Origin: JBEKZD01 sp050013395
Lineage (GTDB): Bacteria; Verrucomicrobiota; Verrucomicrobiia; Palsa-1439
NCBI GenBank assembly: GCA_050013395.1
Contig: JBEKFI010000044.1
Location: 1 to 22,026, forward strand
Length of the DNA: 22,026 nucleotides
Direction: 5' to 3'
A program made the position numbers and the translations under genes. Position 1 is the stretch's first letter. Every line of letters begins with the position of its first letter. The notes under the pieces were generated by a model. It saw only the letters and a program-made list of their open reading frames with translations. It was not told where the DNA came from and did not search any database. Positions 7,310 to 13,983 of this stretch are shown here, one piece after another.

Positions 7310-7537
7310 ATGGCAGAAAAAGCTGATATTGAAATGGGCAAGACGTTCACGGCGCTCGTGCGATTACACGAGGCGAATTGCGCGGTCGATTATCCTACAG
7401 CGATCCAGCAACGGTTTTCGGATGCGATTTGCAAAAAACTGGCGCTCGAATTGAATCTGAAAGAACTCATCCCGCTCACACTGTCGGGCAGTGCCAGAGG
7501 GGTGGCCAGGCCCGCGGTCAGGCCGCCAGGAAAATAA
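7310..7537 (+). CDS. Hypothetical small protein
   Basis: The 75-residue product starts MAEKADIEMGKTFTALVRLHEANCAVDYPTAI and contains a helix QQRFSDAICKKLALELNLKELIP. I chose ATG 7310 over the in-frame start at 7277 because AAGGAA (7295-7300) precedes it at normal spacing. The last 16 residues (GSARGVARPAVRPPGK) are low-complexity and may come from a G+C-rich repeat that has altered the original end. The family is not recognised; the context is the tail gene block. Confidence 0.5.
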   Translation: MAEKADIEMGKTFTALVRLHEANCAVDYPTAIQQRFSDAICKKLALELNLKELIPLTLSGSARGVARPAVRPPGK

Positions 7538-7663
7538 TTCCCCAAAAAACCGGGCGGCGCACCCTACACGCTGCCCGGCTCTCCCGAGGGCGGACGGTTC
7601 TCCAGCCGCCCGCCCTTGCCGCCTGGCGTCTTGGTGTCTTGGTGGTGAACCATGCTGCCGGTC
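7538..7663. other. Repeat-rich spacer, including CACCAAG-type repeat
   Basis: This stretch contains G+C-rich words such as GGCGGACGG and CCGCCCGCCC that can pair with one another, then CTTGGTGTCTTGGTGGTG at about 7630-7647. The last piece is the reverse complement of 21626-21643 apart from one base or so, so it is a further dispersed repeat. No gene is supported here; the frames lack plausible starts. Confidence 0.5.
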
Positions 7664-7665
7664 CT

Positions 7666-7671
7666 TTGACA
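7666..7671 (+). promoter_or_regulatory. TTGACA box upstream of the 7688 start
   Basis: TTGACATTCTTGCC begins 22 bases before ATG 7688. Its spacing to the start is like the boxes at 7940 and 2599. It is too close to the start codon to be the -35 of an ordinary leadered promoter. Confidence 0.35.
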
Positions 7672-7687
7672 TTCTTGCCTTTCAGGA

Positions 7688-7897
7688 ATGAGCGACGGAT
7701 TGATACGGCTACCGATCGGCAATGGCTGCGCGTTGTACCTGACGGAGCAGGAATATATCACGCTGACCAGACGCGGGAAACAGATCGAGCGGGCGAGGAG
7801 AATGCGGGAGCGGATGATGGCTGGGAGAGAAAACCGCGAGCAAGCTCGCGGCTACAAAGATCGGGGCGATATTAGCGAGTTGATGGAACTTTTGTGA
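7688..7897 (+). CDS. Small hypothetical protein carrying an in-frame palindromic repeat
   Basis: The 69-residue protein starts MSDGLIRLPIGNGCALYLTE and has a basic helix (RRGKQIERARRMRERMM). Residues 52-58 (REQARGY, then K) are encoded exactly by a dispersed palindrome at 7834-7858, after which the frame continues DRGDISELMELL. The start has AGGA only a few bases upstream (in CAGGAATG) and a TTGACA box 22 bases before it. The family is not recognised. It may be a small tail-block protein that has absorbed the repeat without losing its frame. Confidence 0.5.
   Translation: MSDGLIRLPIGNGCALYLTEQEYITLTRRGKQIERARRMRERMMAGRENREQARGYKDRGDISELMELL
7834..7858 (+). repeat. REQARGYK-type palindrome, copy 2 (inside a gene)
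   Basis: This copy is identical over its 25-base core to that at 6695-6719. It lies inside the gene at 7688-7897 and is read as R-E-Q-A-R-G-Y-K, in the same frame as the copy at 20322-20346. Confidence 0.93.
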
Positions 7898-7904
7898 GAG
7901 CGGG

Positions 7905-7939
7905 CCTGCCCGCCATAGCTGTCGTTTAGCGCAGGCGGG
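7905..7939. repeat. G+C-rich palindromic element before the 7962 gene
   Basis: CCCGCC and GGCGGG arms enclose an AT-containing loop (ATAGCTGTCGTTTAGCG). It is in the 64-base gap between the genes ending at 7897 and starting at 7962, and a TTGACA box follows immediately. It resembles a bacterial REP-like element; I see no second close copy in the window, although 21991-22020 has a similar plan. Confidence 0.5.
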
Positions 7940-7945
7940 TTGACA
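7940..7945 (+). promoter_or_regulatory. TTGACA box upstream of the 7962 start
   Basis: TTGACACCTCGCCCCC starts 22 bases before ATG 7962. The first ten bases (TTGACACCTC) are the same as at 2599-2608. There is no Shine-Dalgarno site at this start. Confidence 0.35.
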
Positions 7946-7961
7946 CCTCGCCCCCACCGAT

Positions 7962-8327
7962 ATGGCCAGTTACACCAAGTCGATCGCATACCAAGCCGGC
8001 GCCGTTACCGCCTCGCTGAGCGCTTCCGAAACATTCGACGCCGATTCCGTCATGATCGACGACAGCGTCGAGATCACCAATGCACAGGACATATCGCTCG
8101 ATCTCGGCGGCGTAATCGGACCCGCGGTCATCGGCATCAAGAACATCGATCCCGACAATTTCGTCAGCATTGGCAAGGCGGCGAACGTCTATGACCAGGT
8201 CGCGGCAGCGAATGGCGACGTAGTGATCGTGCAACTGGCCGAAGGCGAAACTGAGGTTCACGCAAAGGCCGATACCGCGCCGGTCATCGTGCAGATCCTC
8301 GCAATCCAACGTCACGTGGAGACTTGA
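7962..8327 (+). CDS. Putative beta-sandwich virion or tail protein
   Basis: The 121-residue protein is almost entirely beta-prone: SLSASETFDADSVMIDDSVEITNAQDISLDLGG, then AVIGIKNIDPDNFVSIGKAANVYD, then DVVIVQLAEGETEVHAKADTAPVIVQILAIQ. The sequence 'IKN-DPDNFVSIG ... VVIVQLAEGE ... AKADTAPV' resembles a small structural protein common in tail regions of diverse phages, where it may coat the tail or act as a tail accessory. The precise role is unknown. It is followed three bases later by the next gene, suggesting one translational unit. Confidence 0.6.
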   Translation: MASYTKSIAYQAGAVTASLSASETFDADSVMIDDSVEITNAQDISLDLGGVIGPAVIGIKNIDPDNFVSIGKAANVYDQVAAANGDVVIVQLAEGETEVHAKADTAPVIVQILAIQRHVET

Positions 8328-8330
8328 TTT

Positions 8331-8702
8331 ATGTCCGCATCGATAAAGGGGGTCGCAGGTTTGCAGTTCGGCGTCGCCACTATTGTCGGCGTCATCATGC
8401 AATCGGCAAAACAGAAACTGGATACCAAGGTGGCCGAGTTGTTTGATGAGGATGGCGATCCGGCGGGCTTCAGTTTTTATAGTGGCGGCAGGACGTCACT
8501 TGACGGGAGGTACGCTTTGAAGGGCGCGGCCTCGGCTCTGGCCTCACACATTTCGAGCGGCGTGATCGCCAGTTCAATCAGCGGATTGACCGCGCTCGGT
8601 GGCGGGACGGTTTATCTCGTGCACGTCGAGGCGGATGAAAACCACGATCAATTTGCATTCGGCGCTTACAGCGCGATCGCGGCGGCGGGCATCACGGGAT
8701 AG
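8331..8702 (+). CDS. Putative small tail-tube-like structural protein
   Basis: The 123-residue product begins ASIKGVAGLQFGVATIVGVIMQSAKQKLDTKVAELFDEDGDPAGFSFYSGGRTSLDGRYALKG. The GVI-Q-x-x-x-x-x-LDTKVAE-DEDGDP-GF-x-Y pattern resembles small tail or tail-tube-like proteins in other phages that contain a beta hairpin followed by an inserted acidic turn. It ends in Ala/Gly-rich strands. The lack of any other tail-tube candidate of normal size between the terminator-like gene and the tape measure makes this the best candidate, but that is inference. Confidence 0.5.
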   Translation: MSASIKGVAGLQFGVATIVGVIMQSAKQKLDTKVAELFDEDGDPAGFSFYSGGRTSLDGRYALKGAASALASHISSGVIASSISGLTALGGGTVYLVHVEADENHDQFAFGAYSAIAAAGITG

Positions 8703-8736
8703 CAGAAGCCAGCTCCGTAAACGACACGCGAGCAAA

Positions 8737-9060
8737 ATGATTCGGCCCATACCGGTCAAACAGACGCCGATGAGCGAACTCGATGCCGCTGTGGCCGAGT
8801 TGTGGCCCCAATTGAAACCTGCGCAAACCGAGAAATTGCGCGTCGAATTCGGATTTTCCCGGAACAGCCTTGATCGCGTGCTGCGCCAGGACCGCGCGAA
8901 GAAGCAACTCTGGATCACTGCGGCCACGCAAGTTCTGACCAATGTCTCGGTGCCAGAAAGAACCAAAACGGGCGAGACGCCCGCGCTGCCGCCTATCTCC
9001 GCACCGGAAAGAACCAAAACGGGCGAGACGCCCGCGCTACTGAGGCCCTCCCCTCCCTGA
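8737..9060 (+). CDS. Hypothetical protein with two copies of a repeat-derived peptide
   Basis: The 107-residue product starts at ATG 8737, 34 bases after the previous stop; in-frame starts further upstream would overlap that gene heavily. The first 70 residues are a plausible helical domain (SELDAAVAELWPQLKPAQTEKLRVEFGFSRNSLDRVLRQDRAKKQLW). The C-terminus contains ERTKTGETPAL twice, encoded by a 32-base direct repeat, and ends LLRPSPP. The family is unknown. The tail seems to be built from dispersed repeats and may not be functional sequence. Confidence 0.5.
   Translation: MIRPIPVKQTPMSELDAAVAELWPQLKPAQTEKLRVEFGFSRNSLDRVLRQDRAKKQLWITAATQVLTNVSVPERTKTGETPALPPISAPERTKTGETPALLRPSPP
8956..8987 (+). 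repeat. ERTKTGETPAL repeat, copy 1
   Basis: This 32-base element contains the hairpin CGGGCGAGACGCCCG (6-base arms around AGA). It is translated in frame as ERTKTGETPAL in the gene at 8737-9060. Confidence 0.92.
9007..9038 (+). repeat. ERTKTGETPAL repeat, copy 2
   Basis: This is identical to the copy at 8956-8987 and 51 bases downstream, a multiple of three, so the same peptide is made again. The flanking bases are also similar (GGTGCCA before one, GCACCG before the other). Confidence 0.92.
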
Positions 9061-9061
9061 C

Positions 9062-9865
9062 ATGGACATCCCCGAGATAACCGCTCCGACCTATCGGAGT
9101 AACGATGAGCCGCAGGAATTTTTCAGTTTCACCCGTTACACGATGGTGGCTGCGATCGTGTGCGCCACCAATGAGATCAAACCGTGGGCCGGTGGCGACA
9201 GTCTCGTGCACCGTGAAGCAGCGGGGGAACGGTACTTCGAGTTCCGGTTCGAGCAATCCGATCTGGCCGAAACGATCAAGCATCGTTGCGACCATCACCG
9301 GGACATGATCCGGGAACATCCCGATCACTGGATCAGCCGGTGTCTTGATTATTTCCACAACCGCGAACGGCTGATGGAAATCATACATGGCCCACCCTGC
9401 GCCATTCGGCGCCCGTTCCCGAGCGGCCGCCGTCTTTATATCGAGCAGATCACAGGCCCGGAGATCAAGAGAACCGTTCTCGCCAGCGACGGTAAGCTGA
9501 CGTTCGACAATATCGATCTGATCGCGTTCCTGCTGGGCCAGGAAGATCTCAGGTTGGATCGCCAAAATCCTATGACGACCGGACCGAACATGCGCCGATT
9601 CAATTTCACGGCCTCGGCGAAGCTTAATCGCGCGATCCAGATTTTCCACGAATCGGAGCGGTTCAGGATCGCCGCGCCAGAAGACTGGCGGAGCTACGTG
9701 TTGGCGACCATCGAAAACTACCATGATCTGCTGTTCAAGATACTGCCCAAACCGGAACTCCAACGGCTACAACGCCGGTTGATCGCCACCGATACGGGCA
9801 ACGTCCGGGCCGTCAAATTCTGCCACCCAATCACACAGGAGGAAGCGAATGCTACAAATCAGTAA
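9062..9865 (+). CDS. Hypothetical protein of the tail block
   Basis: The 267-residue protein is mixed alpha/beta and rich in His and Arg (HRCDHHRDMIREHPDHWISRCLDYFHNRERLMEIIHG). It has a C-terminal helical part (EDWRSYVLATIENYHDLLFKILPKPELQRLQRRL). I do not recognise the family. The start is one base after the previous stop (TGACATGG, the same layout as at 11-18), so translational coupling is likely. The last codons (EEANATNQ) contain the Shine-Dalgarno site and start codon of the next gene. In lambda-like order it sits where tail tube and chaperone genes are expected. Confidence 0.55.
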   Translation: MDIPEITAPTYRSNDEPQEFFSFTRYTMVAAIVCATNEIKPWAGGDSLVHREAAGERYFEFRFEQSDLAETIKHRCDHHRDMIREHPDHWISRCLDYFHNRERLMEIIHGPPCAIRRPFPSGRRLYIEQITGPEIKRTVLASDGKLTFDNIDLIAFLLGQEDLRLDRQNPMTTGPNMRRFNFTASAKLNRAIQIFHESERFRIAAPEDWRSYVLATIENYHDLLFKILPKPELQRLQRRLIATDTGNVRAVKFCHPITQEEANATNQ

Positions 9866-10094
9866 CCTTCTCTTTGGATGCGGAAATAAAGTCGCATTGC
9901 CGGCGTCATATCGATTGATCGAGAGCCCCAAAGAATTTGTCGTAGCACGGAAAGGCAAGAAGACATTTCTGGTCAGCATCAATCCTCTGCGGTTGTTTCC
10001 CATCATCTCTAGGAAGCCGGCTGCAGTACGGATCGACATGAAACATCCGGTCATCATCGAAACGAAACAGGAGGAAGCGAATGCCCAAAGCTGA
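9849..10094 (+). CDS. Small hypothetical protein in the chaperone region
   Basis: The 81-residue basic protein (LLFGCGNKVALPASYRLIESPKEFVVARKGKKTFLVSINPLRLFPIISRKPAAVRI) appears beta-rich. Its start has a perfect AGGAGG at 9837-9842 and overlaps the upstream gene by 17 bases. Its own end (EEANAQS) again contains AGGAGG and the next start, with 14 bases of overlap. The leader at both starts shares 18 bases. The family is not recognised. Confidence 0.55.
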   Translation: MLQISNLLFGCGNKVALPASYRLIESPKEFVVARKGKKTFLVSINPLRLFPIISRKPAAVRIDMKHPVIIETKQEEANAQS

Positions 10095-10788
10095 AATCAC
10101 TGATCAATTGGATGACGTGCTCGCCGCGGCCGATCCGAACGAGGCAAGCAAGATTAATGCTGCACTAAAACGGTATCCCGCTGACGTAGCCGGCTATAGC
10201 TTTCATGCGTTTAATGAAGGCCGGAAATTGCTTTTGAAGGCTGCCGGGATTATGCAACGCCTTCTTGAGACATTTCAAAAAACCGAAGAGTTGCTTGCGA
10301 AGAATAAATGTGACTTCGACAAGCTCAGTGAATCCGAAAAAGGCCAAGCCGTTCTGAACGCAGATCCGTTGGCCTATTTCACCATGTGTACTCTCGCCTT
10401 TATCTGCGTGCATGACGGCAAAGAAATCGCACCCTACTGCGAGAAACCGGATACGCTTTATCGGGCGGCAATTGCTTGGCAGGATTCTCTGGATGACAAC
10501 GTCCGCGATGAACTCATTGCGCGATCAGCCGAGATTTTCTTCAATGCCCGGAAAGCTGAGGATTTTCAAGTCGCAGGTGATGGGAGATTCGCGGACCCAA
10601 ACGCGCTTACCCGTCCGAGCATGCCTTCTACTGCACGGCATGCTGCAGGACGGGCCTGGCGGAAAGCTGGGAACAAGCGACCTGGGGCGAAATCCCGCTC
10701 GAACTTGGCTGGCAAGCCGTCCACGCCGAACTCGCACGAGCCGGAGTCAAGACCGTCAGAGCCGGATGTGACACCATCGACCAGTTGA
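10081..10788 (+). CDS. Tail assembly chaperone, zero-frame product (gpG-like)
   Basis: The 235-residue protein is helical in its first 160 residues (ITDQLDDVLAAADPNEASKINAALKRYPADVAGYSF, then KLLLKAAGIMQRLLETFQKTEELL, and RDELIARSAEIFFNARKAEDFQ). It lies shortly upstream of the tape measure, the usual place of gpG, which holds the tape measure soluble while the tail tube assembles. After the slippery site at 10596-10602 the zero frame encodes about 62 low-complexity basic residues (STARHAAGRAWRKAGNKRPG), whereas the -1 frame encodes a well-composed domain. A perfect AGGAGG at 10069-10074 precedes the ATG. Confidence 0.7.
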   Translation: MPKAEITDQLDDVLAAADPNEASKINAALKRYPADVAGYSFHAFNEGRKLLLKAAGIMQRLLETFQKTEELLAKNKCDFDKLSESEKGQAVLNADPLAYFTMCTLAFICVHDGKEIAPYCEKPDTLYRAAIAWQDSLDDNVRDELIARSAEIFFNARKAEDFQVAGDGRFADPNALTRPSMPSTARHAAGRAWRKAGNKRPGAKSRSNLAGKPSTPNSHEPESRPSEPDVTPSTS

Positions 10789-10928
10789 TGTGGGAACTCG
10801 TATGGGAAGACCGACAAAACAACGCTCAACGCTCAACTCCGTACACGACACGCGAGCAGGCGCTCAACGCTCAACGCTCAGCGACCGGGCCAGGGAAGCA
10901 GCCGAATTACAACAGTCTGCCGCCCTGA
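10081..10928 (+). CDS. Tail assembly chaperone, -1 transframe product (gpG-T-like)
   Basis: A -1 shift on CCCAAAC (10596-10602) joins the first 173 or so residues of the gene to the -1 frame, which is open to TGA 10926-10928. The added part reads KRAYPSEHAFYCTACCRTGL, then ESWEQATWGEIPLELGWQAVHAELARAGVKTVRAGCDTIDQLMWELVWE. It has no usable start codon of its own near its beginning, so frameshifting is the simplest way to make it. In lambda the G-T fusion binds both tape measure and tail tube. The last 30 residues are partly coded by a heptad repeat and may be dispensable. Confidence 0.7.
10596..10654 (+). promoter_or_regulatory. Programmed -1 ribosomal frameshift signal (slippery heptamer plus hairpin)
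   Basis: The heptamer C CCA AAC lies in the correct phase (zero-frame codons GAC CCA AAC), so both tRNAs can re-pair on CCC AAA. Seven bases later a hairpin begins: CCCGTCC (10610-10616) pairs with GGACGGG (10648-10654), and AGCATGCC (10618-10625) pairs with GGCATGCT (10637-10644) around an 11-base loop, with a small internal bulge. This is the textbook heptamer, spacer and stem layout. Confidence 0.8.
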
Positions 10929-11227
10929 AAGCGCAAAAGGACGCGTTCGGCAAGTTGCTGCTGAGCCGGTTCGGGATCAAACTACCCACCCCTCTTATCC
11001 CCTCCTTGGAGGGGAAGAAAGGGGAGGGTTCGTTGGGCCTCACCGTTACGATCGAGGGCGTAACCTTGCGCTATGATCCGCTGGGCCACAACGCCGTCCG
11101 GCTTGTCCGCGTCTGTGATAAATGCGGAACCGCCGTGGAGAGCCATGAATTGAGCGAACTTGCACATCTCGGCGCTGCCCTGGCATCGCCGCTGGAACGG
11201 CATCTGTGCAAAGAGAAGACAGAATGA
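10790..11227 (+). CDS. Hypothetical protein with CxxC motif and embedded repeats
   Basis: The 145-residue product starts at GTG 10790, one base after the zero-frame chaperone stop; ATG 10802 is an alternative. The C-terminal half looks like a real domain: LTVTIEGVTLRYDPLGHNAVRLVRVCDKCGTAVESHELSEL, ending LERHLC, with Cys residues (CDKC and a distant Cys) that may bind a metal. The N-terminal part contains heptad-repeat peptides (QRSTLN, QRSTLS), and the middle contains PTPLIPSLEGKKGEGS, encoded by a palindrome shared with the gene at 20902. Family not recognised; it lies where a tail chaperone accessory could be. Confidence 0.55.
   Translation: MGTRMGRPTKQRSTLNSVHDTRAGAQRSTLSDRAREAAELQQSAALKAQKDAFGKLLLSRFGIKLPTPLIPSLEGKKGEGSLGLTVTIEGVTLRYDPLGHNAVRLVRVCDKCGTAVESHELSELAHLGAALASPLERHLCKEKTE
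10825..10884 (+). repeat. Heptad repeat block (CGCTCAA units)
   Basis: Two runs of ACGCTCA-type heptamers flank TCCGTACACGACACGCGAG. The runs are read in the transframe chaperone (NAQRS) and in the downstream gene (QRSTL). The segment TCCGTACACGACACGCGAGCA differs by one base from a segment at 8715-8735, so part of it is itself a dispersed repeat. Confidence 0.7.
10984..11032 (+). repeat. IIPS-x-EG palindrome, copy 1 (inside a gene)
   Basis: The centre CCCCTCCTTGGAGGGG is a 16-base perfect palindrome flanked by ACCCACCCCT and AGGGGAGGG. It is translated as PTPLIPSLEGKKGEGS. A second copy at 21161-21211 is read in the same frame. Confidence 0.9.
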
Positions 11228-11236
11228 ACGACCGGA

Positions 11237-11294
11237 TTCAAACAGAAGATAACAAAGTAAACGAAGCTTCGTTACCTTCGTTGCCTTTTGTTCA
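11237..11294. repeat. ACAGAAG/CTTCTGT palindrome, copy 1
   Basis: This is an imperfect inverted repeat centred on ACGAAGCTTCGT. Its 26-base arms match at about 20 positions. It occupies the junction before the tape measure gene and ends about 15 bases before its ATG. Other copies are at 14776-14840 and 16600-16660. Confidence 0.88.
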
Positions 11295-11308
11295 ATTCCT
11301 GTAGTCCC

Positions 11309-13867
11309 ATGCAAGAACTTCGCGCCAAACTCTCACTGAATCTCCGGGACTGGAAAGCCTCACTCGCCGAAGCGCGCCGGGATATGGCGACCGGATTCCG
11401 TCCACCGGCCGGCGCCGGGCCGATGGCGGGCCTGTTCACGTCCCAGATGCGGTCGCTGAAGGATATGGCGGCTGCCAGCGCCGGTCTCCGGCTCAATTTC
11501 GACAAGATTGGCGGCCCGGAATCGCGACTTGGCAAATTCATCGCGCCATTTACCGCGATGCAGGGCGCATTGCGCGGATTGGGCCAGATGGTCCGGCCCG
11601 GCGGGGTCGATCTGGGGCTCCGCCAGCAACTCGGCAAAGACCTGTTTGGGACCGAATCGGAACTGACTACGGCACAATTCAAGGTCCGCCAGAAAATCAA
11701 TCAACTCCGCAAACAGACCGGGATCAAAGAATCCGCGTTCGACTTCTGGAAATTCGATCCCCGCATGACCGGCGTGGTCGGCAACATGGAACGCGCCCAG
11801 GCCGCCGTCGCCAAAGCGCGTGACGCCTATCAATCCGCTGCAAAAGGTGTTCCTGTCTGGGACCGGATACTCGGGGGCGGCGTCCAGTTCCTTGTAAATT
11901 TCGGCACGGCACTCAGCGGTCTGGCACGTGGCGCGATAGCAGTCGGATCCGTGTTCTTCTCCGTGTTCCGCGCAATCGGCTCGGTCGTGATCAGCGTCGC
12001 CAAAACGATTGTGTCAGCAATCGGCTCAGCATTGACGTTCCTCGGCCAAACGTTCAGTGTCGCCGGCGCGGCCGCCGGCGCCGCTCTCGTAGCCGGTCTC
12101 CGGTCCGCGTTCGCCTACGTCAAAGACCTGGTCAATCTGCGGGCGCTGACCGGCATTCCGGTCGGGACGGCCGCGACAATCGGCCAGGCTGCCGGCATGG
12201 CGGATATCTCGCTCCACAACGTCGGCACCGAGCTCAACCGGATGCAACACAACCTGTCCGGTGTAGATGAGGAATCGAAGAAAACCAAAGCCGCCCTCGC
12301 CGCGCTCGGGCTGAACCTGGCCGATCTCCAGAAAATGACCGCCGCACAACAAATTGATGCCATCGGCAAGGCGTTGCGGAACTTGAAAAATCCGGCGGAC
12401 CGTGCCGCCGCTGTGATCGACATCTTTACGGTGCGTGGCCATGAGATGATCGCGTTCCTGAATCAGGCGCCGGAGTTGATGAAGCTCGCTGCGGAACAAC
12501 TGGGCAGAATGCCGGAGATTCAGCAGAAGTTCGCCGGGCCGTTCGCGTTCCTGTCCCGGAGCATCGAAGGCATCGGGATTAAGTTCCGCCAATTGTTCAC
12601 CGGGATCGGCGCGGCTATGGCCGGGCCACTGACCTATCTGGCCGATAAATTCAATAAGCTCGATTTCACGCAACTCGGCCTCAATCTCGGCGCGCATCTG
12701 CGCGGCGCCCTGAATTTCTTCATTGGCGCGTGGCACGACAAGACGTTCAAGCTGTCTGAGTTCCTCGCGCTCGCCCTCAAAGCCGGGTTCGCCGAAGGCG
12801 TCGCGTTTGGCAAATCCGCATGGGGCGATCTCGGCAAACCGCTCACCGCCGTCGTGCTCGATGCGCTTGCTGTCGTCAAGCAAGCGTTGATCTACGGATT
12901 CGAGGCCGCCGCGCCGTTCGTTGCGGAGATTCTGGGAAAAGCAATCGGTGCAGGAATTGGTGTGGTGAAAAACATAGAAGGTATGATCGAAGAGGCCATC
13001 CTTCGCAAAAACATCAGGCAGGCCAAGGAAGCCAATGCGTTCTACGAGGCGGGCCATGGCGGGCGAAAACCGTTCCGCGAAATGATGATCAAGGTCAACG
13101 AAGCCGACATCGCGAAATACCAGAAACGCGTTGACGAAATCGAAGAGGCCAAAAGAACGAATGTCGGAGCAACCTCCTCGGAATTTGGGGCGACGGCTCG
13201 CAAGTTCGCGGTAGAAAACATTCCCGCCGCTGATCCTGCCAAAATGATCGCCGGCGCAAAGCAGATCCAAGCTGATTGGAAAACTGTCGTTGATGGCCTC
13301 GGCCCGGCAATCGGGAAAGCCATGGCGGCCGCGGGCAAGACCCCGGAAGGCAGGGCGCTCATGGGCGGGGCAATGACTCCGGAAGATGCGGCCGAGAAGA
13401 AACGACTCGCGGATGAACTTGCGGCCAAGCAGACCGCGCTCGATCGGCTCCGGTCTCGACCCGGAGGCAAAGATGTCTTCCTGGAATCAGCCGCCGAACA
13501 GGATGTCAAGGCGACAAAAGACAAGATCGCTGCGCTCGATGCCAAAGCCAAAGGTGTAATCCCCACTCTCATCGCTGCGGGCACAGCCGAGGTTGCCGGT
13601 CATCCAGTTGAGACTGGCGCCGGTTATCCTGGTGGCGGGAAAGAATTGGGGCCGGCCGAGCCGAAAGAAAAACGCGGCCATGGCGAGCGGGAGATCACCG
13701 ATCAGTTCTCGCGGGTCGGTTTGTTCGCGACGCGGACGACTGGCGCTGCCTCCGATTACATGCGGCGCGTCGCCGACAATACCGCGAAATGCGCAACGCT
13801 ACTCGAACAGATCGTCAAGACCGGCACGCATACGGGCGGCACAGTCCAACGGACACAATGGTACTGA
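11309..13867 (+). CDS. Tail tape measure protein
   Basis: At 852 residues this is the longest gene in the window. Its start MQELRAKLSLNLRDWKASLAEARRDM, an Ala/Gln/Lys-rich helical composition, and a hydrophobic central stretch (about residues 195-265: FLVNFGTALSGLARGAIAVGSVFFSVFRAIGSVV) are typical. It also has the 'GIPVGTAATIGQAAGMADISLHNVGTELNRMQHNLSG ... LGLNLADLQKMTAAQQIDAIGKAL' region seen in siphovirus tape measures. This protein sets tail length; about 0.15 nm per residue would give a tail near 130 nm (inference). ATG 11309 is preferred over TTG 11288, which lies in a palindromic repeat. The C-terminal part is charged and coiled. Confidence 0.92.
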   Translation: MQELRAKLSLNLRDWKASLAEARRDMATGFRPPAGAGPMAGLFTSQMRSLKDMAAASAGLRLNFDKIGGPESRLGKFIAPFTAMQGALRGLGQMVRPGGVDLGLRQQLGKDLFGTESELTTAQFKVRQKINQLRKQTGIKESAFDFWKFDPRMTGVVGNMERAQAAVAKARDAYQSAAKGVPVWDRILGGGVQFLVNFGTALSGLARGAIAVGSVFFSVFRAIGSVVISVAKTIVSAIGSALTFLGQTFSVAGAAAGAALVAGLRSAFAYVKDLVNLRALTGIPVGTAATIGQAAGMADISLHNVGTELNRMQHNLSGVDEESKKTKAALAALGLNLADLQKMTAAQQIDAIGKALRNLKNPADRAAAVIDIFTVRGHEMIAFLNQAPELMKLAAEQLGRMPEIQQKFAGPFAFLSRSIEGIGIKFRQLFTGIGAAMAGPLTYLADKFNKLDFTQLGLNLGAHLRGALNFFIGAWHDKTFKLSEFLALALKAGFAEGVAFGKSAWGDLGKPLTAVVLDALAVVKQALIYGFEAAAPFVAEILGKAIGAGIGVVKNIEGMIEEAILRKNIRQAKEANAFYEAGHGGRKPFREMMIKVNEADIAKYQKRVDEIEEAKRTNVGATSSEFGATARKFAVENIPAADPAKMIAGAKQIQADWKTVVDGLGPAIGKAMAAAGKTPEGRALMGGAMTPEDAAEKKRLADELAAKQTALDRLRSRPGGKDVFLESAAEQDVKATKDKIAALDAKAKGVIPTLIAAGTAEVAGHPVETGAGYPGGGKELGPAEPKEKRGHGEREITDQFSRVGLFATRTTGAASDYMRRVADNTAKCATLLEQIVKTGTHTGGTVQRTQWY

Positions 13868-13870
13868 GTA

Positions 13871-13916
13871 TCCACGAATCGGACGAAATAGACACGAATG
13901 CCACGAAGTTTCGTGT
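13871..13916 (+). repeat. Dispersed palindromic repeat, CACGAA family, copy 2
   Basis: This copy contains CGAATCGGACGAAATAGAC and ends with CACGAAGTTTCGTG, a hairpin of 6-base arms. It is nearly identical to the reverse complement of 5900-5943. It sits right after the tape measure stop. Confidence 0.88.
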
Positions 13917-13941
13917 CGTTCACATGCCTCCATCCGGCGAT

Positions 13942-13966
13942 CCGCGAGCAGGCTCGCGGCTACAAA
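13942..13966 (+). repeat. REQARGYK-type palindrome, copy 3 (intergenic)
   Basis: CCGCGAGCAGGCTCGCGG followed by CTACAAA, with a single A-to-G difference in the centre from copies 1 and 2. It lies 17 bases before the start at 13984. Confidence 0.92.
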
Positions 13967-13983
13967 GAGATTGATAAAGAGTC

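Noticed and set aside
8993..9763. 256-codon minus-strand frame
   Set aside because: It overlaps the + strand gene at 9062 almost completely; the + strand gene fits the operon, with coupled start and end.
12026..13270. 414-codon open frame on the minus strand
   Set aside because: It is the mirror frame of the tape measure gene, whose codon use and size are clear. The reverse product shows no recognisable domain and has no operon context.
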